Assembly (NCBI RefSeq): GCF_019443985.1
Contig: NZ_CP049303.1
Location: 868,001 to 932,000, forward strand
DNA: 64,000 nucleotides
Direction of reading: 5' to 3'
Source of the DNA: Liquorilactobacillus hordei DSM 19519
Lineage (GTDB): Bacteria; Bacillota; Bacilli; Lactobacillales; Lactobacillaceae
The position numbers and the translations under genes were made by a program. Shown here piece after piece: positions 43,615-52,460 of the stretch. The notes beneath the pieces were generated by a model, which saw nothing but the letters and a program-made list of their open reading frames with translations, did no database searches and had not been told where the DNA came from. The first letter of the stretch is position 1; every line of letters begins with the position of its first letter.

Positions 43615-43650
43615 AGGGCCGCAACAAAACAATTGTTTTGCTACAGCCCC
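43615..43650 (-). terminator. Terminator after the membrane protein gene
   Basis: On the minus strand GGGGCTGTAGCAAAAC pairs with GTTTTGTTGCGGCCC, followed by TTTT. It separates the membrane protein gene from the ComA-like operon. Confidence 0.85.
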
Positions 43651-43665
43651 CAATAAAATATCTAA

Positions 43666-44595
43666 TTAGTTCTTGTATGCTTCACCGGTAAGTTTCTCAA
43701 TGGGTTTAAAGCAATCGCGGAAAGATTTCTCAATTAATTCGCCACTGTTGTTTTTCTCATAGAAGTATGCCAGTGTGAATTGTACAAAAGGAAGATAGAA
43801 GCAACCACCAATAATTCCTAAAATTGGTCCACCATAAATCATGATTGGTTCCCAGATGTAGAATCCAAAGTAGGTAACCACACTCCAGATAGCAATCCAA
43901 ATAACTAATGGAATAGTTAAGCCAATCAAGACCAATAGGTATTTGAAACGTAAATTTTTGATGAAATGTTTACTAGCTTTTAGGGCATAGCGTTGTGATT
44001 GTCCCAAAAATTGTGGTTGGTTTTCACGGTAAAGGAAGATTGCTTGTGAATAGTCAATCCCCTTCCAAAGTATTACAACAAAGAATAGGAATTGCAGGAT
44101 ATACGTAACAAATGCTATTTTGCTAGTGAACATATTGATTATCATCAAAGGTAATAACCATAAGAACATAAATAATGACAAGTAACAAAATAAACGAAGT
44201 ACTTGGTTTTTGTTTAACTGCTTAAACTTCTTGAAAACATTGGAGAAAGAAATTTTTGTAAGTTTAGTTCTGAGCGTATCTTGAACAACATATTGAATAG
44301 CAGTACGGACAAAAAAACAAAATACTGCAATTACGAAGAACAAGATAATGCTAACAATTATTTCTAAGAGATTAATGAATATCAGATAGCTTGACTGACC
44401 GTATAATAGCAGCGTGATACTTGTTGAAATAGACGAGACCCCAACTGCAAAAAGCTCGTAGTCTAGCATAAAAAGTACACTTGCCACAAAAATAAGTAAA
44501 ACATACATAATACCAGCCCAAAGCCAGTTGTTTTTGAAAATTGACTTATTTTCTTGCAGGTAAGATTTTAACGAATTAGAAAGATTTTTTATCAC
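43666..44595 (-). CDS. Six-helix integral membrane protein, function unknown
   Basis: A 309-residue protein with about six transmembrane helices (about 30-55, 75-110, 150-185, 190-205, 220-245 and 250-275), alternating with basic cytoplasmic loops. Overall shape and the YSQAIFLYRENQ segment resemble DUF975-type membrane proteins of lactic acid bacteria, but I am unsure. GTG 44595 (MIKNLSNSLKSYL) has GATGAGG upstream; the ATG at 44610 lacks a ribosome site. It is divergent from folT and ends at a terminator. Confidence 0.7.
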   Translation of the reverse strand: MIKNLSNSLKSYLQENKSIFKNNWLWAGIMYVLLIFVASVLFMLDYELFAVGVSSISTSITLLLYGQSSYLIFINLLEIIVSIILFFVIAVFCFFVRTAIQYVVQDTLRTKLTKISFSNVFKKFKQLNKNQVLRLFCYLSLFMFLWLLPLMIINMFTSKIAFVTYILQFLFFVVILWKGIDYSQAIFLYRENQPQFLGQSQRYALKASKHFIKNLRFKYLLVLIGLTIPLVIWIAIWSVVTYFGFYIWEPIMIYGGPILGIIGGCFYLPFVQFTLAYFYEKNNSGELIEKSFRDCFKPIEKLTGEAYKN

Positions 44596-44910
44596 AATAT
44601 GTAACCTCATCTCATAAATATTATTGACTCATAAGATGATGTTAACACTAAATGAGGTATAAATGCATAAAGAAAGTAAATATTCGAAAAGATATTACAT
44701 GAATTTCACAAAAAAAACGCTTTTCAAATTATTCAAAAATTTTGTAGCATAACATTATTAATTACATAGGTACAGTATGTTGTAAGTTAACTATGTGTAA
44801 GCATAATTTAAATTCGCAGAGTGATTTCAGAAAAAGTAAAGTTGCGTTTATCAATTAATAATTGGTTTTGAAAATTAGAAAAAGTTTTTTTGTGTATTCT
44901 GAGAAAAAGA

Positions 44911-44936
44911 ATCACAATTAATTGAATAATTGTGAT
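44911..44936. promoter_or_regulatory. Perfect 10-bp inverted repeat overlapping the folT promoter
   Basis: ATCACAATTA and TAATTGTGAT are separated by ATTGAA. The repeat covers the -35 to -10 region of the TACACT element at 44936-44941, the classical place for a repressor operator. The regulator is unknown. Confidence 0.6.
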
Positions 44937-44964
44937 ACACTGTTTTGGTACGCAAAGTACAAAT

Positions 44965-45062
44965 TTCGGGGTAGAAAATAAAGCGTCAAGTGCTGGAAGG
45001 ACGGAATGTGTCTTCTAGACGAAAGGTTAGCGCCTGCGGTTTTATTTTCGCATTCGCCGCAT
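44965..45062 (+). ncRNA. Tetrahydrofolate (THF) riboswitch
   Basis: The segment carries the class-I THF riboswitch landmarks: GGGTAGA, AAAGCGTCAAGTG, GGACGG, GACGAAAGG, TTAGCGCC, TGCGGTTTT and CGCATTCGCC. GAAAATAAA (44973-44981) pairs with TTTATTTTC (45041-45049). The downstream gene is FolT, the established target. The expression platform seems to be translational: CTCC at 45075-45078 can pair with the GGAG of the ribosome site. Confidence 0.88.
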
Positions 45063-45095
45063 TTTTGTGGCAACTCCAAAGAGGAGATGTCTTAT

Positions 45096-45626
45096 ATGAA
45101 TAGCAGTTTTGTTTCACGTTTGTCGGTGCGCAATATTGTGTTAATGGGCTTATTGATTGCTCTTAATATTGTTGTATCTAAGTTTTTGTCGTTTGGAATC
45201 TGGTCAGTAAGGATTAGTTTCACATTCGTCATCGTATTTTTTATGTCATATTGGTTTGGTCCTTTGTTAGGGGCAATCGGTGCGGCATGTGCAGATATTG
45301 TCGGAACTTTGATTTTTGGAGGTCTTGGAGGATATTTTGCAGGTTTCACAGTTTCTGCCTTTTTAGGAGCTTTAGTCTACGGTATTCTATTTTATAAGAA
45401 AGATATTACGCTGGTAAGAATTATCATTGCAGTATTGATTAATATTTTTCTAGTGGATGCATTGATGAATACCTATTGGATTTCTCTTTTATACCATGCG
45501 AATTTTTGGGCAATCTTCCCAATGAGGTTTATTAAGGAATTGTTAATGATTCCGGTACAGATTATTCTGTTGTATGCGATTGGAAAGAACAAGACGCTGG
45601 CAGGTTTGGTCAAACGAATTAATTGA
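45096..45626 (+). CDS. folT: Folate ECF transporter S component
   Basis: A 176-residue membrane protein with six hydrophobic helices, the substrate-binding S component of a folate ECF transporter that pairs with a shared EcfAA'T module encoded elsewhere. Family features are the N-terminal SVRNIVLMGLLIALNIVVSK segment, ISFTFVIVFFMSYWFGPLLGAI, and ADIVGTLIFGGLGGYFAGFT. The ATG at 45096 follows GAGGAG; the longer reading from 45006 lies inside the riboswitch and is rejected. The THF riboswitch confirms the folate role. Confidence 0.95.
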   Translation: MNSSFVSRLSVRNIVLMGLLIALNIVVSKFLSFGIWSVRISFTFVIVFFMSYWFGPLLGAIGAACADIVGTLIFGGLGGYFAGFTVSAFLGALVYGILFYKKDITLVRIIIAVLINIFLVDALMNTYWISLLYHANFWAIFPMRFIKELLMIPVQIILLYAIGKNKTLAGLVKRIN

Positions 45627-45660
45627 TTTGTGATAGTCAATAAATTTTAAAAATAGGATT

Positions 45661-45700
45661 GAGAAGCTGGTCAAAAGTAAAATTTTGATGCAGCTTTTTT
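45661..45700 (+). terminator. Terminator after folT
   Basis: AAGCTGGTCAAAA pairs with TTTTGATGCAGCTT around GTAAAA, followed by six T. It is a GCTGGTCAAA-family hairpin. Confidence 0.85.
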
Positions 45701-45871
45701 AGTTATAGTGCGTACAGCTTGTTTATGTAGAAAAATAGTTTGTTTAAACATCTATAAATTAGATTTTATTAACTTGTTGCGGTATCAGTTTTTTAGATAT
45801 ATGTCTATATAAGAAGCAATTGATCATAGTCTAAGAATTGTTCTTAAAAAATTATTACAATGATTAAAAAT

Positions 45872-45900
45872 TTAGCATACAAGCTTGTTTATACTATAAT
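45872..45900 (+). promoter_or_regulatory. Promoter of tsaB-rimI-tsaD
   Basis: TTAGCA (45872-45877), a 17-nt spacer and a perfect TATAAT (45895-45900). Confidence 0.6.
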
Positions 45901-45951
45901 TGTGTTAGTATTATCCATGGAATTTAAAGATGAATTGAGGCGGTAAGTAAA

Positions 45952-46677
45952 ATGAATATATTGGCAATTGATACCTCAAATCAACCTTTGAGTATTGCAA
46001 TATTAAAAGATGAGGAACTGGTTGCAACAACCACAACAAACCAGTCAAAAAATCATAGTGTGACATTGATGCCACAGATTGCTAATTTATTGAGCAGTGT
46101 TGGGATGAAAGCAACGGACATTGATAGATTTGTAGTTGCAAAGGGACCGGGTTCATATACGGGCTTGCGTATAGGAGTTACGACTGCCAAGACCTTTGCA
46201 TTTACTCTTGGAAAAGAACTTGTAGGTATTTCAAGTTTAGCAGTTTTAGCCGATGGTATTAATGTTGAAGAAACTATGATAGTTCCAATCTTCGATGCAA
46301 GACGTGACAATGTTTTTACGGGAGTATATAGCAAGGGTTCTAATGGACTTACGAATATAATTCCAGATCAACACATATCATTGGAAAATTTGCTTGAAAA
46401 AACAAAAAAATATCAGCGAATTATTTTTGTTGGAAGTGATAGTCACAAGCTTGAGAAACAGATTTTAGAAAAAATGGATGAACAGCAAGAGATAACTTTT
46501 TCAAGCATGGAGCGTGATTACCCACAAGCGTATCGCTTGGGATTGCTTGGTCTAAAGGGAAAACCAGCTGATATTCATAGTTTTGTACCGGATTACTTGA
46601 GATTAACACAGGCAGAGAGTCAATGGTTAGAAAATCATCAGGGGAGAGTAGATGAAGCACTTGTTGAGAAAATTTAA
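45952..46677 (+). CDS. tsaB: tRNA N6-threonylcarbamoyladenosine biosynthesis protein TsaB
   Basis: A 241-residue ASKHA-fold partner of TsaD in t6A37 formation on ANN-decoding tRNAs. ILAIDTSNQPLSIAIL, SKNHSVTLMPQI and VAKGPGSYTGLRIGVTTAKTFA are family hallmarks. TsaB lacks metal-binding histidines of TsaD and acts as a scaffold. ATG 45952 follows GAGGCGG. It overlaps rimI by 26 nt, so translation is coupled. Confidence 0.95.
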   Translation: MNILAIDTSNQPLSIAILKDEELVATTTTNQSKNHSVTLMPQIANLLSSVGMKATDIDRFVVAKGPGSYTGLRIGVTTAKTFAFTLGKELVGISSLAVLADGINVEETMIVPIFDARRDNVFTGVYSKGSNGLTNIIPDQHISLENLLEKTKKYQRIIFVGSDSHKLEKQILEKMDEQQEITFSSMERDYPQAYRLGLLGLKGKPADIHSFVPDYLRLTQAESQWLENHQGRVDEALVEKI

Positions 46678-47239
46678 CAAAATTTTGGATTATTGTTTTA
46701 ATTATTTTGAAGATACTTCACTAACCTTCGATAATAAAAGAGTTGTAATCCATGATAATGAATATCTTTTATGCAGGGCCGTCGTTCCTGATGTAGCTGA
46801 AATGCTACATTTGCAAAAGATGGTTTATACTGATGACAATTCTTGGGATGCGGAAGTTTTTGAGAGTGAACTACGTAATGAGAAAAGTAAGTTGTACTTA
46901 ATAATGCGACAAAACGACCAACTTGTGGCATTCATTGGTGCCTCATTCAATCAGAAAACCAGAGATGTTCATATCTCGAATGTTGCGGTACACCCAGATT
47001 TTCAAAGTCGAGGTCTAGGACAGTTTTTAATTGAAACAATGATTAATTGTGCAACGTTCAATGAATATGTATCACTTTCTCTTGAAACCCGGTTGAGCAA
47101 CGTGCGTGCTCAAAAACTTTATAGTACAATTGGTTTTAAAAATATTGGTTTAAAGAAATCATATTATCAGTCTAATCATGAAGATGCTGTAGATATGCGA
47201 TTATCAATAAAGAATGAGAAGGAAACAGTTAATGAGTAG
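46652..47239 (+). CDS. rimI: Ribosomal-protein-S18-alanine N-acetyltransferase-type GNAT (RimI)
   Basis: A 195-residue GNAT acetyltransferase. The catalytic domain (about 40-190) has [26 protein letters not shown], with the Q/R-x-x-G-x-G/A acetyl-CoA loop, and [29 protein letters not shown] near the C-terminus, as in RimI. An N-terminal extension of about 40 residues is unusual against the 150-residue E. coli protein. The start at 46652 has GGGGAGAG upstream inside tsaB. It sits between tsaB and tsaD as in Bacillus ydiD. The true target is inferred from family. Confidence 0.9.
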   Translation: MKHLLRKFNKILDYCFNYFEDTSLTFDNKRVVIHDNEYLLCRAVVPDVAEMLHLQKMVYTDDNSWDAEVFESELRNEKSKLYLIMRQNDQLVAFIGASFNQKTRDVHISNVAVHPDFQSRGLGQFLIETMINCATFNEYVSLSLETRLSNVRAQKLYSTIGFKNIGLKKSYYQSNHEDAVDMRLSIKNEKETVNE

Positions 47240-48263
47240 TCAAAAAAGAGAGTTGATTTTAGCTTTTGAATCAAGTTGTGACGAAACGAGTGTTGCAGTT
47301 ATTGAGAACGGAAATAAAATTTTGTCGAACATCGTTGCAACACAAATTAAAAGCCATAAAAGATTTGGAGGAGTTGTACCAGAAGTTGCCAGCAGACACC
47401 ATATCGAACAGGTCACAATGTGTTTAGAGGATGCAATGGCAAAAGCAAATGTAACTTATGATGAACTCTCTGCAGTGGCAGTTACTTATGGTCCTGGGCT
47501 AGTTGGAGCATTACTTGTGGGTGTGGCTTGTGCTAAAGTAGTTGCATTTTCACATGATTTGCCTCTAATACCGGTTAACCATATGGCAGGACATATTTAT
47601 GCTGCGAGATTTACAAATGAGATTAAATTTCCAGCAATGGCATTGCTTGTATCTGGTGGACATACTGAGTTAGTTTATCTTCCTAAAGAAAATGTGTATC
47701 AGATTATTGGTGAAACACGTGATGACGCGGCAGGTGAGGCTTACGATAAAATTGGTCGAGTTTTGGGGTTAACATATCCCGCTGGAAAACAGATTGATGA
47801 GATGGCTCATAGAGGTAGTGATACATTTTCATTTCCGCGGGCAATGTTCAAGGAAGATAACTTCGATTTTAGTTTCAGTGGACTTAAGAGTGCATTTATA
47901 AATAAAGTTCATCACGCTGATCAAGTTGGAGAAAAACTCAATGCTGATGATTTAGCAGCAAGCTTTCAACAAAGTGTAATTGATGTACTCTTGCACAGGA
48001 CCGAGCATGCGCTTAATTCATTTTCAATTAAACAACTGATTTTAGCGGGCGGTGTTGCAGCTAATCAGGGACTTAGAGATGGCTTGGATCAATTATTAAG
48101 CAGGCATTCTGACGTCGAATTACTTAAAGCACCGTTAAAGTTATGCGGTGACAATGCTGCAATGATTGGCGCAGCCGGTTATGTTGCGTGGAAAAATGGT
48201 GAAGTCGCAGATTTGGCATTAAATGCAGATCCTAGTCTAGAGTTTGAATGGATTGAAAAATAG
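47232..48263 (+). CDS. tsaD: tRNA N6-adenosine threonylcarbamoyltransferase TsaD
   Basis: A 343-residue ASKHA-fold metalloenzyme that transfers threonylcarbamoyl to A37. [19 protein letters not shown] is the N-terminal signature; metal ligands lie in [13 protein letters not shown] (HxxxH-type) and [24 protein letters not shown] and [10 protein letters not shown] are further motifs. ATG 47232 follows GAAGGAAA; it overlaps rimI by 8 nt. It is the last gene of tsaB-rimI-tsaD. Confidence 0.96.
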   Translation: MSSQKRELILAFESSCDETSVAVIENGNKILSNIVATQIKSHKRFGGVVPEVASRHHIEQVTMCLEDAMAKANVTYDELSAVAVTYGPGLVGALLVGVACAKVVAFSHDLPLIPVNHMAGHIYAARFTNEIKFPAMALLVSGGHTELVYLPKENVYQIIGETRDDAAGEAYDKIGRVLGLTYPAGKQIDEMAHRGSDTFSFPRAMFKEDNFDFSFSGLKSAFINKVHHADQVGEKLNADDLAASFQQSVIDVLLHRTEHALNSFSIKQLILAGGVAANQGLRDGLDQLLSRHSDVELLKAPLKLCGDNAAMIGAAGYVAWKNGEVADLALNADPSLEFEWIEK

Positions 48264-48319
48264 AGATAGGAATATAAGAAAAAGAGCTATTAAAATAAGA
48301 GATTACGAGTGAATGATTA

Positions 48320-48357
48320 AGGGCTAAATCAGAAATTAAATTTTGATTTAGCCTTTT
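48320..48357 (+). terminator. Terminator after tsaD
   Basis: GGGCTAAATCA pairs with TGATTTAGCC, with further AAATT/AATTT pairing in the loop, then five T. Confidence 0.85.
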
Positions 48358-48619
48358 TGCTTTTAAAAGTAGAATATTAAGTAATAGTTTTAGATAATCT
48401 ACCAAGACAGCGTGATATAGGTCGGAAAAATTTGAGTTCTAATTCGAAGTTAGACGGAGAGTTTTGACTTATGGAACACGTTTATTTGTGATAATTAGGA
48501 GAACTGAATCAACATTTTTATTTTTATATCTTTATCTCAGTCGATTTTTTATGGTGCCAAGATTTTCCAAGCTTGCTATATTGCATTTTTAATGTAGGAC
48601 ATTGTTAAAATACAAATAA

Positions 48620-48660
48620 AAAAAGAAGTCAGGTCAAAGTCTAACTTTTGATCTGACATC
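48620..48660 (-). terminator. Terminator after ydiF
   Basis: On the minus strand GTCAGATCAAAAGT pairs with ACTTTGACCTGAC, then TTCTTTTTTT. A GGTCAAA-family hairpin. Confidence 0.85.
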
Positions 48661-48677
48661 TAATTCGCAATATAACA

Positions 48678-50618
48678 TTAATCAAATTTTTCAAGTTCCA
48701 TACTTTTTTCTTCCCAAGAATCCTCTAAGTCAGAGATTTTATCTTGGGTCTTTTTTAGTGATTCTTGTAATTCAGTGCTCTTTTGAAGATTAGAGTACAC
48801 TTCAGGAAGTGTCATTTGATTTTGAATCTCTTCTTCTTTAGCATTAAGCTGTTCAAGTTGGTTCTCGATATCTTCAACTTCACGACGTAACTTTCTTTCT
48901 TGCCGCTGTTGTTCTTTAGTAAGTTGATAACTATTTTTTTCAGGTTGCTTGGACACTATTTCGCCAGTTTGCTTATTTTCTTCTTGTGCAAGCAAGAGTT
49001 GTTCTTCTTTTTTGTCGACATAGTAATCGTAATCACCTAAGTAAAGCTGACTGCCATTTTTGGATATTTCAAGGACACTGGTTGCGACTTTGTTGATGAA
49101 ATAACGGTCATGTGAGATGAAGAGAACAGTTCCATTATAGTTCAAAAGTGCCTCTTCCAGTACTTCTTTACTATCAATGTCTAGGTGGTTAGTAGGTTCA
49201 TCAAAAATTAGAAAATTGTCATGGTTAAATGCTAGTTTGGTCAGCAATAAGCGAGCTTTTTCACCACCTGAAAGATTGTGAACGACTTTCTTAACATCAT
49301 CCCCAGAGAATAGAAAGCTTCCTAGAATAGATCTAATATCTTTTTCAGGAGTAGTAGGATGGTCGTCCCACAACTCGTTCAATACAGTCTTGTTAGCATG
49401 TAGATTCTTTAATTCTTGATCGTAGTATCCGGTATCAACATTTGTTCCAAATGAATATTCGCCACTGATTAGAGGAATTTTATTAAGGATACTTTTTAAT
49501 AGGGTCGACTTACCAATACCATTACTACCTACAATTGCCATCATTTGATGCTTCCGCAGATCAATATTAATTGGACCTGATATTGGTTTATCATCATGAC
49601 CAATGAAAGCATTGGCGACACTTAGGACAATATTGCCACTTTGTCTTTCTGCTGTAAATTGAAAATGTGGTTCTTGTTGACCATCTGTGGGTCGCTCTAG
49701 GCGATTGATTTTTTCAAGTTGTTTCCGGCGACTTTGTGCTCGTTTTGTTGTTGATGCACGTACAATATTGCGAGCAACGAAATCTTCAAGCTTTTCAATT
49801 TCTTCTTGTTGTTTTTCGTATTGCTTCATTTTTTGCTGGAAGCGTTTTGCTTTTTCTTGGATATAGAAGGAATAGTTTCCCTGATAATGATCAGTTCCAC
49901 TAGATGTTAGCTCATAGACTTCCTTAGAGATTTTATCAAGAAAATAACGATCATGCGAGATAATTAAAAGGGCGCCAGAGTAAGATTGCAAGTAGCCTTC
50001 AAGCCAACTGAGGGTTTCAATGTCTAGATGGTTGGTAGGTTCATCAAGTATCAGTAAATCATTTTTTTCAAGTAATAGCTTTGCAAGAGCAAGTCGCGTT
50101 TTTTGACCGCCCGATAGAGTACCGATAATGGTAGAAAAGTCTTCTTCGTAGAATCTAAAGCCATGTAAAACAGCTCGAATTTCTGATTCATAACCATAAC
50201 CGTTTGCTTCTTTGAAATTATGTGTTAATTGATCATAACTGCTAAGAAGTGTATCATACTTTGTTTGTGATTGAGTTAAGTGATCAAAAGTTGCAATTTC
50301 ATTTTCTAGTTCATGCATTTTTATTTCCATTTTCTTTAAATCATTGAAAACAGTGAGCATTTCAGCATAGATGCTGTTTGAAGAATTCAAGCCATTATCC
50401 TGTGCCAAATATCCAATAGTCATATTTTTATTTTTAGTAATTTGTCCATTATCAGGTGATTGCAGACCAACAATCATTTTTATTAAAGTCGACTTGCCAA
50501 CGCCATTGCGTCCAACAAGGGCAATTCTTGAATTTTCTTGAACATCAAGGTTAACTCTTTCAAAGAGAACATCGCTTCCAAATAACCTTTCAACATTTTG
50601 TACTTGAAGTAAAATCAT
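48678..50618 (-). CDS. ydiF: ABC-F family ATP-binding protein YdiF
   Basis: A 646-residue soluble protein with two ATP-binding cassettes in tandem and no transmembrane part, the ABC-F ribosome-associated class. Cassette 1: Walker A GRNGVGKSTL, signature LSGGQKTRLALA, Walker B DLLILDEPTNHLD. Cassette 2: [30 protein letters not shown]. The charged inter-cassette linker and the C-terminal coiled coil (about 555-646) match YdiF/Uup-like members. ATG 50618 follows GAGGTG. Position next to tsaD and rex matches Bacillus ydiF. Role: likely ribosome stall relief. Confidence 0.93.
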   Translation of the reverse strand: MILLQVQNVERLFGSDVLFERVNLDVQENSRIALVGRNGVGKSTLIKMIVGLQSPDNGQITKNKNMTIGYLAQDNGLNSSNSIYAEMLTVFNDLKKMEIKMHELENEIATFDHLTQSQTKYDTLLSSYDQLTHNFKEANGYGYESEIRAVLHGFRFYEEDFSTIIGTLSGGQKTRLALAKLLLEKNDLLILDEPTNHLDIETLSWLEGYLQSYSGALLIISHDRYFLDKISKEVYELTSSGTDHYQGNYSFYIQEKAKRFQQKMKQYEKQQEEIEKLEDFVARNIVRASTTKRAQSRRKQLEKINRLERPTDGQQEPHFQFTAERQSGNIVLSVANAFIGHDDKPISGPINIDLRKHQMMAIVGSNGIGKSTLLKSILNKIPLISGEYSFGTNVDTGYYDQELKNLHANKTVLNELWDDHPTTPEKDIRSILGSFLFSGDDVKKVVHNLSGGEKARLLLTKLAFNHDNFLIFDEPTNHLDIDSKEVLEEALLNYNGTVLFISHDRYFINKVATSVLEISKNGSQLYLGDYDYYVDKKEEQLLLAQEENKQTGEIVSKQPEKNSYQLTKEQQRQERKLRREVEDIENQLEQLNAKEEEIQNQMTLPEVYSNLQKSTELQESLKKTQDKISDLEDSWEEKSMELEKFD

Positions 50619-50669
50619 AAAAAACACCTCTTGAATATTAAAATATGAATATTATATCATTTATAATTC

Positions 50670-50715
50670 TTGTGAAATTGAGCAAGTGAATGTGCATTCT
50701 ATTGCAAGTGAATGT
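50670..50715 (+). repeat. Two direct copies of GCAAGTGAATGT upstream of rex
   Basis: GCAAGTGAATGT occurs at 50682-50693 and 50704-50715, spaced 22 bp (about two helical turns). A TTGTGAA half-site at 50670-50676 precedes them. Confidence 0.7.
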
Positions 50716-50763
50716 ATTTTAGTGTAGCATGGATACGGTAAAATATAGGGTACAATATTATTG

Positions 50764-50811
50764 CTTGTGAAGATAGTTAAATGCGTAATTTCACAAGGAA
50801 TGTGTTATACT
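50764..50811 (+). promoter_or_regulatory. rex promoter with Rex-type half-sites
   Basis: CTTGTGAA (50764-50771) and TTCACAAG (50790-50797) are perfect inverted half-sites of the Rex motif TTGTGAA-N4-TTCACAA, but separated by 18 nt. TGTTATACT (50803-50811) is an extended -10. Autoregulation by Rex is plausible. Confidence 0.5.
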
Positions 50812-50854
50812 ACATAAAAAGACTGAATCATTTATTAGTGAAAGGAGCCAAAAA

Positions 50855-51508
50855 ATGGTAACATCAAAAATTCCTCATGCGACAGCCAAAAGACTGCCAA
50901 TTTATTATCGCTACTTACATTTTTTATCAGATGCAGGGAAGCAAAGAATTTCATCAACTGAACTTGCAGATGCCGTTAAGGTTGATTCTGCAACAATTAG
51001 GAGAGACTTCTCGTACTTCGGTGCGCTAGGAAAACGAGGATATGGCTATGATGTTGATAGTTTGCTCGCTTTCTTTAAAAAGACTTTGAACCAAGATCAA
51101 TTAACCAATGTAGCTTTGATTGGTGTCGGTAATTTGGGACATGCCCTTTTAAATTATAACTTCCATCAGAGCAACAATGTACGTATTAGTGCAGCTTTTG
51201 ATATTAACCAAGATATTACGGGAACGATTCAAAGTAGTGTGCCAGTTTATGATATGGCCGATATGAAAGAACAGTTAACTGTTCAACAAATCGAAATTGT
51301 AATTTTAACTGTTCCATCTAGCGTTGCTCAACAAGTTACAAATGAACTTGTTGAAGTTGGAATCAAAGGAATTCTTAATTTTACACCACTTAGAATTACA
51401 GTTCCTAACACCGTAAGAGTTCAAAATGTTGATTTAACAAATGAATTACAAACACTAATTTATTTTTTAAATAAGTTTGGTGATGAGGAAGAAAATCTAC
51501 TAGACTAA
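50855..51508 (+). CDS. rex: Redox-sensing transcriptional repressor Rex
   Basis: A 217-residue dimeric repressor that senses the NADH/NAD+ ratio and controls fermentation genes. The N-terminal winged helix (about 1-80; [26 protein letters not shown]) is followed by a Rossmann domain with the [12 protein letters not shown] dinucleotide motif and a C-terminal domain-swapped helix ([10 protein letters not shown]). ATG 50855 follows AAAGGAG. Its terminator is apparently split by the IS3 element immediately downstream. Confidence 0.96.
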   Translation: MVTSKIPHATAKRLPIYYRYLHFLSDAGKQRISSTELADAVKVDSATIRRDFSYFGALGKRGYGYDVDSLLAFFKKTLNQDQLTNVALIGVGNLGHALLNYNFHQSNNVRISAAFDINQDITGTIQSSVPVYDMADMKEQLTVQQIEIVILTVPSSVAQQVTNELVEVGIKGILNFTPLRITVPNTVRVQNVDLTNELQTLIYFLNKFGDEEENLLD

Positions 51509-51512
51509 CATG

Positions 51513-51526
51513 AAAAAAAGCTTTGC
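51513..51526 (+). terminator. Left arm of a probable rex terminator split by the IS3 element
   Basis: AAAAAAAGCTTTGCC before the element can pair partly with GGTAGGCTTTTTT after it (53035-53047): eight A-T/G-C pairs at the base and CC/GG at the top, with mismatches between. Excision would restore a hairpin between convergent rex and the CPBP gene. Confidence 0.5.
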
Positions 51527-51572
51527 CAAGGTTTTTGCTGATGAAGTGAACCCACAAGTTTGGACAACTAAA

Positions 51573-52460
51573 TTAAGCTGCTAACTGATTGGCAAGTTCT
51601 CGGTATTGTACCGGTGACTTGCCTTTTAGTTTGGTCCTGATTCTACGGTTATTATAAAATTCAATCCATTCAGTCATCGCTTGCGCGAGACTCTCTGAAT
51701 TTTCGAAGTGTTCATCCATCATCTCTGCTTTCATGAGATGAAAAAATGATTCCATGGCGGCGTTATCTAAGCAGGTAGCCTTACGGGACATACTCTGAAA
51801 GGTATGATGAGTTTTAAGCGTTTTTTGCCACTGTTTATGTTGATACTGAAATCCTTGATCTGTGTGTACCGTTGTTCTATAAGGAAGCTCAGGTAATCCA
51901 TCTAATGCTTCTTTTAGTGGTTTCAACGCAAATTCAAGAGTTGGGTGTGCACTAATGTTAAATGCCAAAATTTCACCCGAAAATAAATCCATGATGGGTT
52001 CTAAATAGATTCGCTCACTTTGACTCATCTGACCGTATCGAAATTCACTAACGTCGGCGACGAGTTTTTGATATGGTCGATCTGTCTTGAATCGACGGTG
52101 TAACTTATTTTTGGCTATTCTACCAACAGTTCCTTTGTATGAGTTATATTTGCGAGTTTGCTTATTAAAGGCCTGACATGTCCAGCCTTGCTCCTTCATA
52201 ATTCGGAGGACGCGTTTATGATTAACTTTAAATCCCTGTTCATGCATAACTAACGTTATGCGACGGTAACCGTATTTTTGAGTATACTTGGCATCTGTTT
52301 GCCGAATTTCATCAATGGCTTGGATAACCTGGTCATTCTCATATTCTCGTCCCTGACTGTGCTTAGTGTAATAGTACGTGCTACGTGGTACCTTAACGGC
52401 TTTAAGGATAAAACTAATCGACGTTTTGAAGACCCGCCTCAGATCATCAATTAAGGTCAC
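51573..52460 (-). CDS. IS3-family transposase, catalytic OrfB
   Basis: A 295-residue DDE integrase-like transposase. An N-terminal HTH_21-type region (KYTQKYGYRRITLVM...HKRVLRIMKEQG) is followed by the rve core: VADVSEFRYG (first Asp), VHTDQGFQYQ (second Asp) and AAMESFFHLMKAEM (Glu), with YNNRRIRTKLKGKSPVQY at the end. The GTG at 52460 overlaps the orfA stop (GTGA). The reading frame stays open upstream to the A7 tract in orfA, so an OrfAB fusion by -1 frameshift is possible. Confidence 0.95.
   Translation of the reverse strand: MTLIDDLRRVFKTSISFILKAVKVPRSTYYYTKHSQGREYENDQVIQAIDEIRQTDAKYTQKYGYRRITLVMHEQGFKVNHKRVLRIMKEQGWTCQAFNKQTRKYNSYKGTVGRIAKNKLHRRFKTDRPYQKLVADVSEFRYGQMSQSERIYLEPIMDLFSGEILAFNISAHPTLEFALKPLKEALDGLPELPYRTTVHTDQGFQYQHKQWQKTLKTHHTFQSMSRKATCLDNAAMESFFHLMKAEMMDEHFENSESLAQAMTEWIEFYNNRRIRTKLKGKSPVQYRELANQLAA

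Larger units (their letters stand above)
44596..45095. other. Divergent intergenic region, 500 nt, ahead of folT
   Basis: Contains, left to right: an AT-rich stretch with the promoter of the leftward membrane protein gene, a 10-bp perfect inverted repeat at 44911-44936, a candidate -10 (TACACT, 44936-44941), a THF riboswitch at 44965-45062 and an SD-sequestering hairpin at 45074-45086. Confidence 0.65.
45627..45951. other. Intergenic region, 325 nt, between folT and tsaB
   Basis: Holds the folT terminator (45661-45700) and the tsaB promoter (45872-45900). The middle 170 nt is AT-rich and shows nothing recognisable. Confidence 0.6.
48264..48677. other. Intergenic region, 414 nt, between convergent tsaD and ydiF
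   Basis: Holds two terminators (48320-48357 for tsaD and 48620-48660 for ydiF). Between them, GGAACACGTTTAT near 48475 is an inverted copy of a 13-mer near 40480. No gene is seen. Confidence 0.6.

Noticed and set aside
45006..45095. N-terminal extension of FolT (30 residues)
   Set aside because: The region is the THF riboswitch; the ribosome site fits the ATG at 45096.
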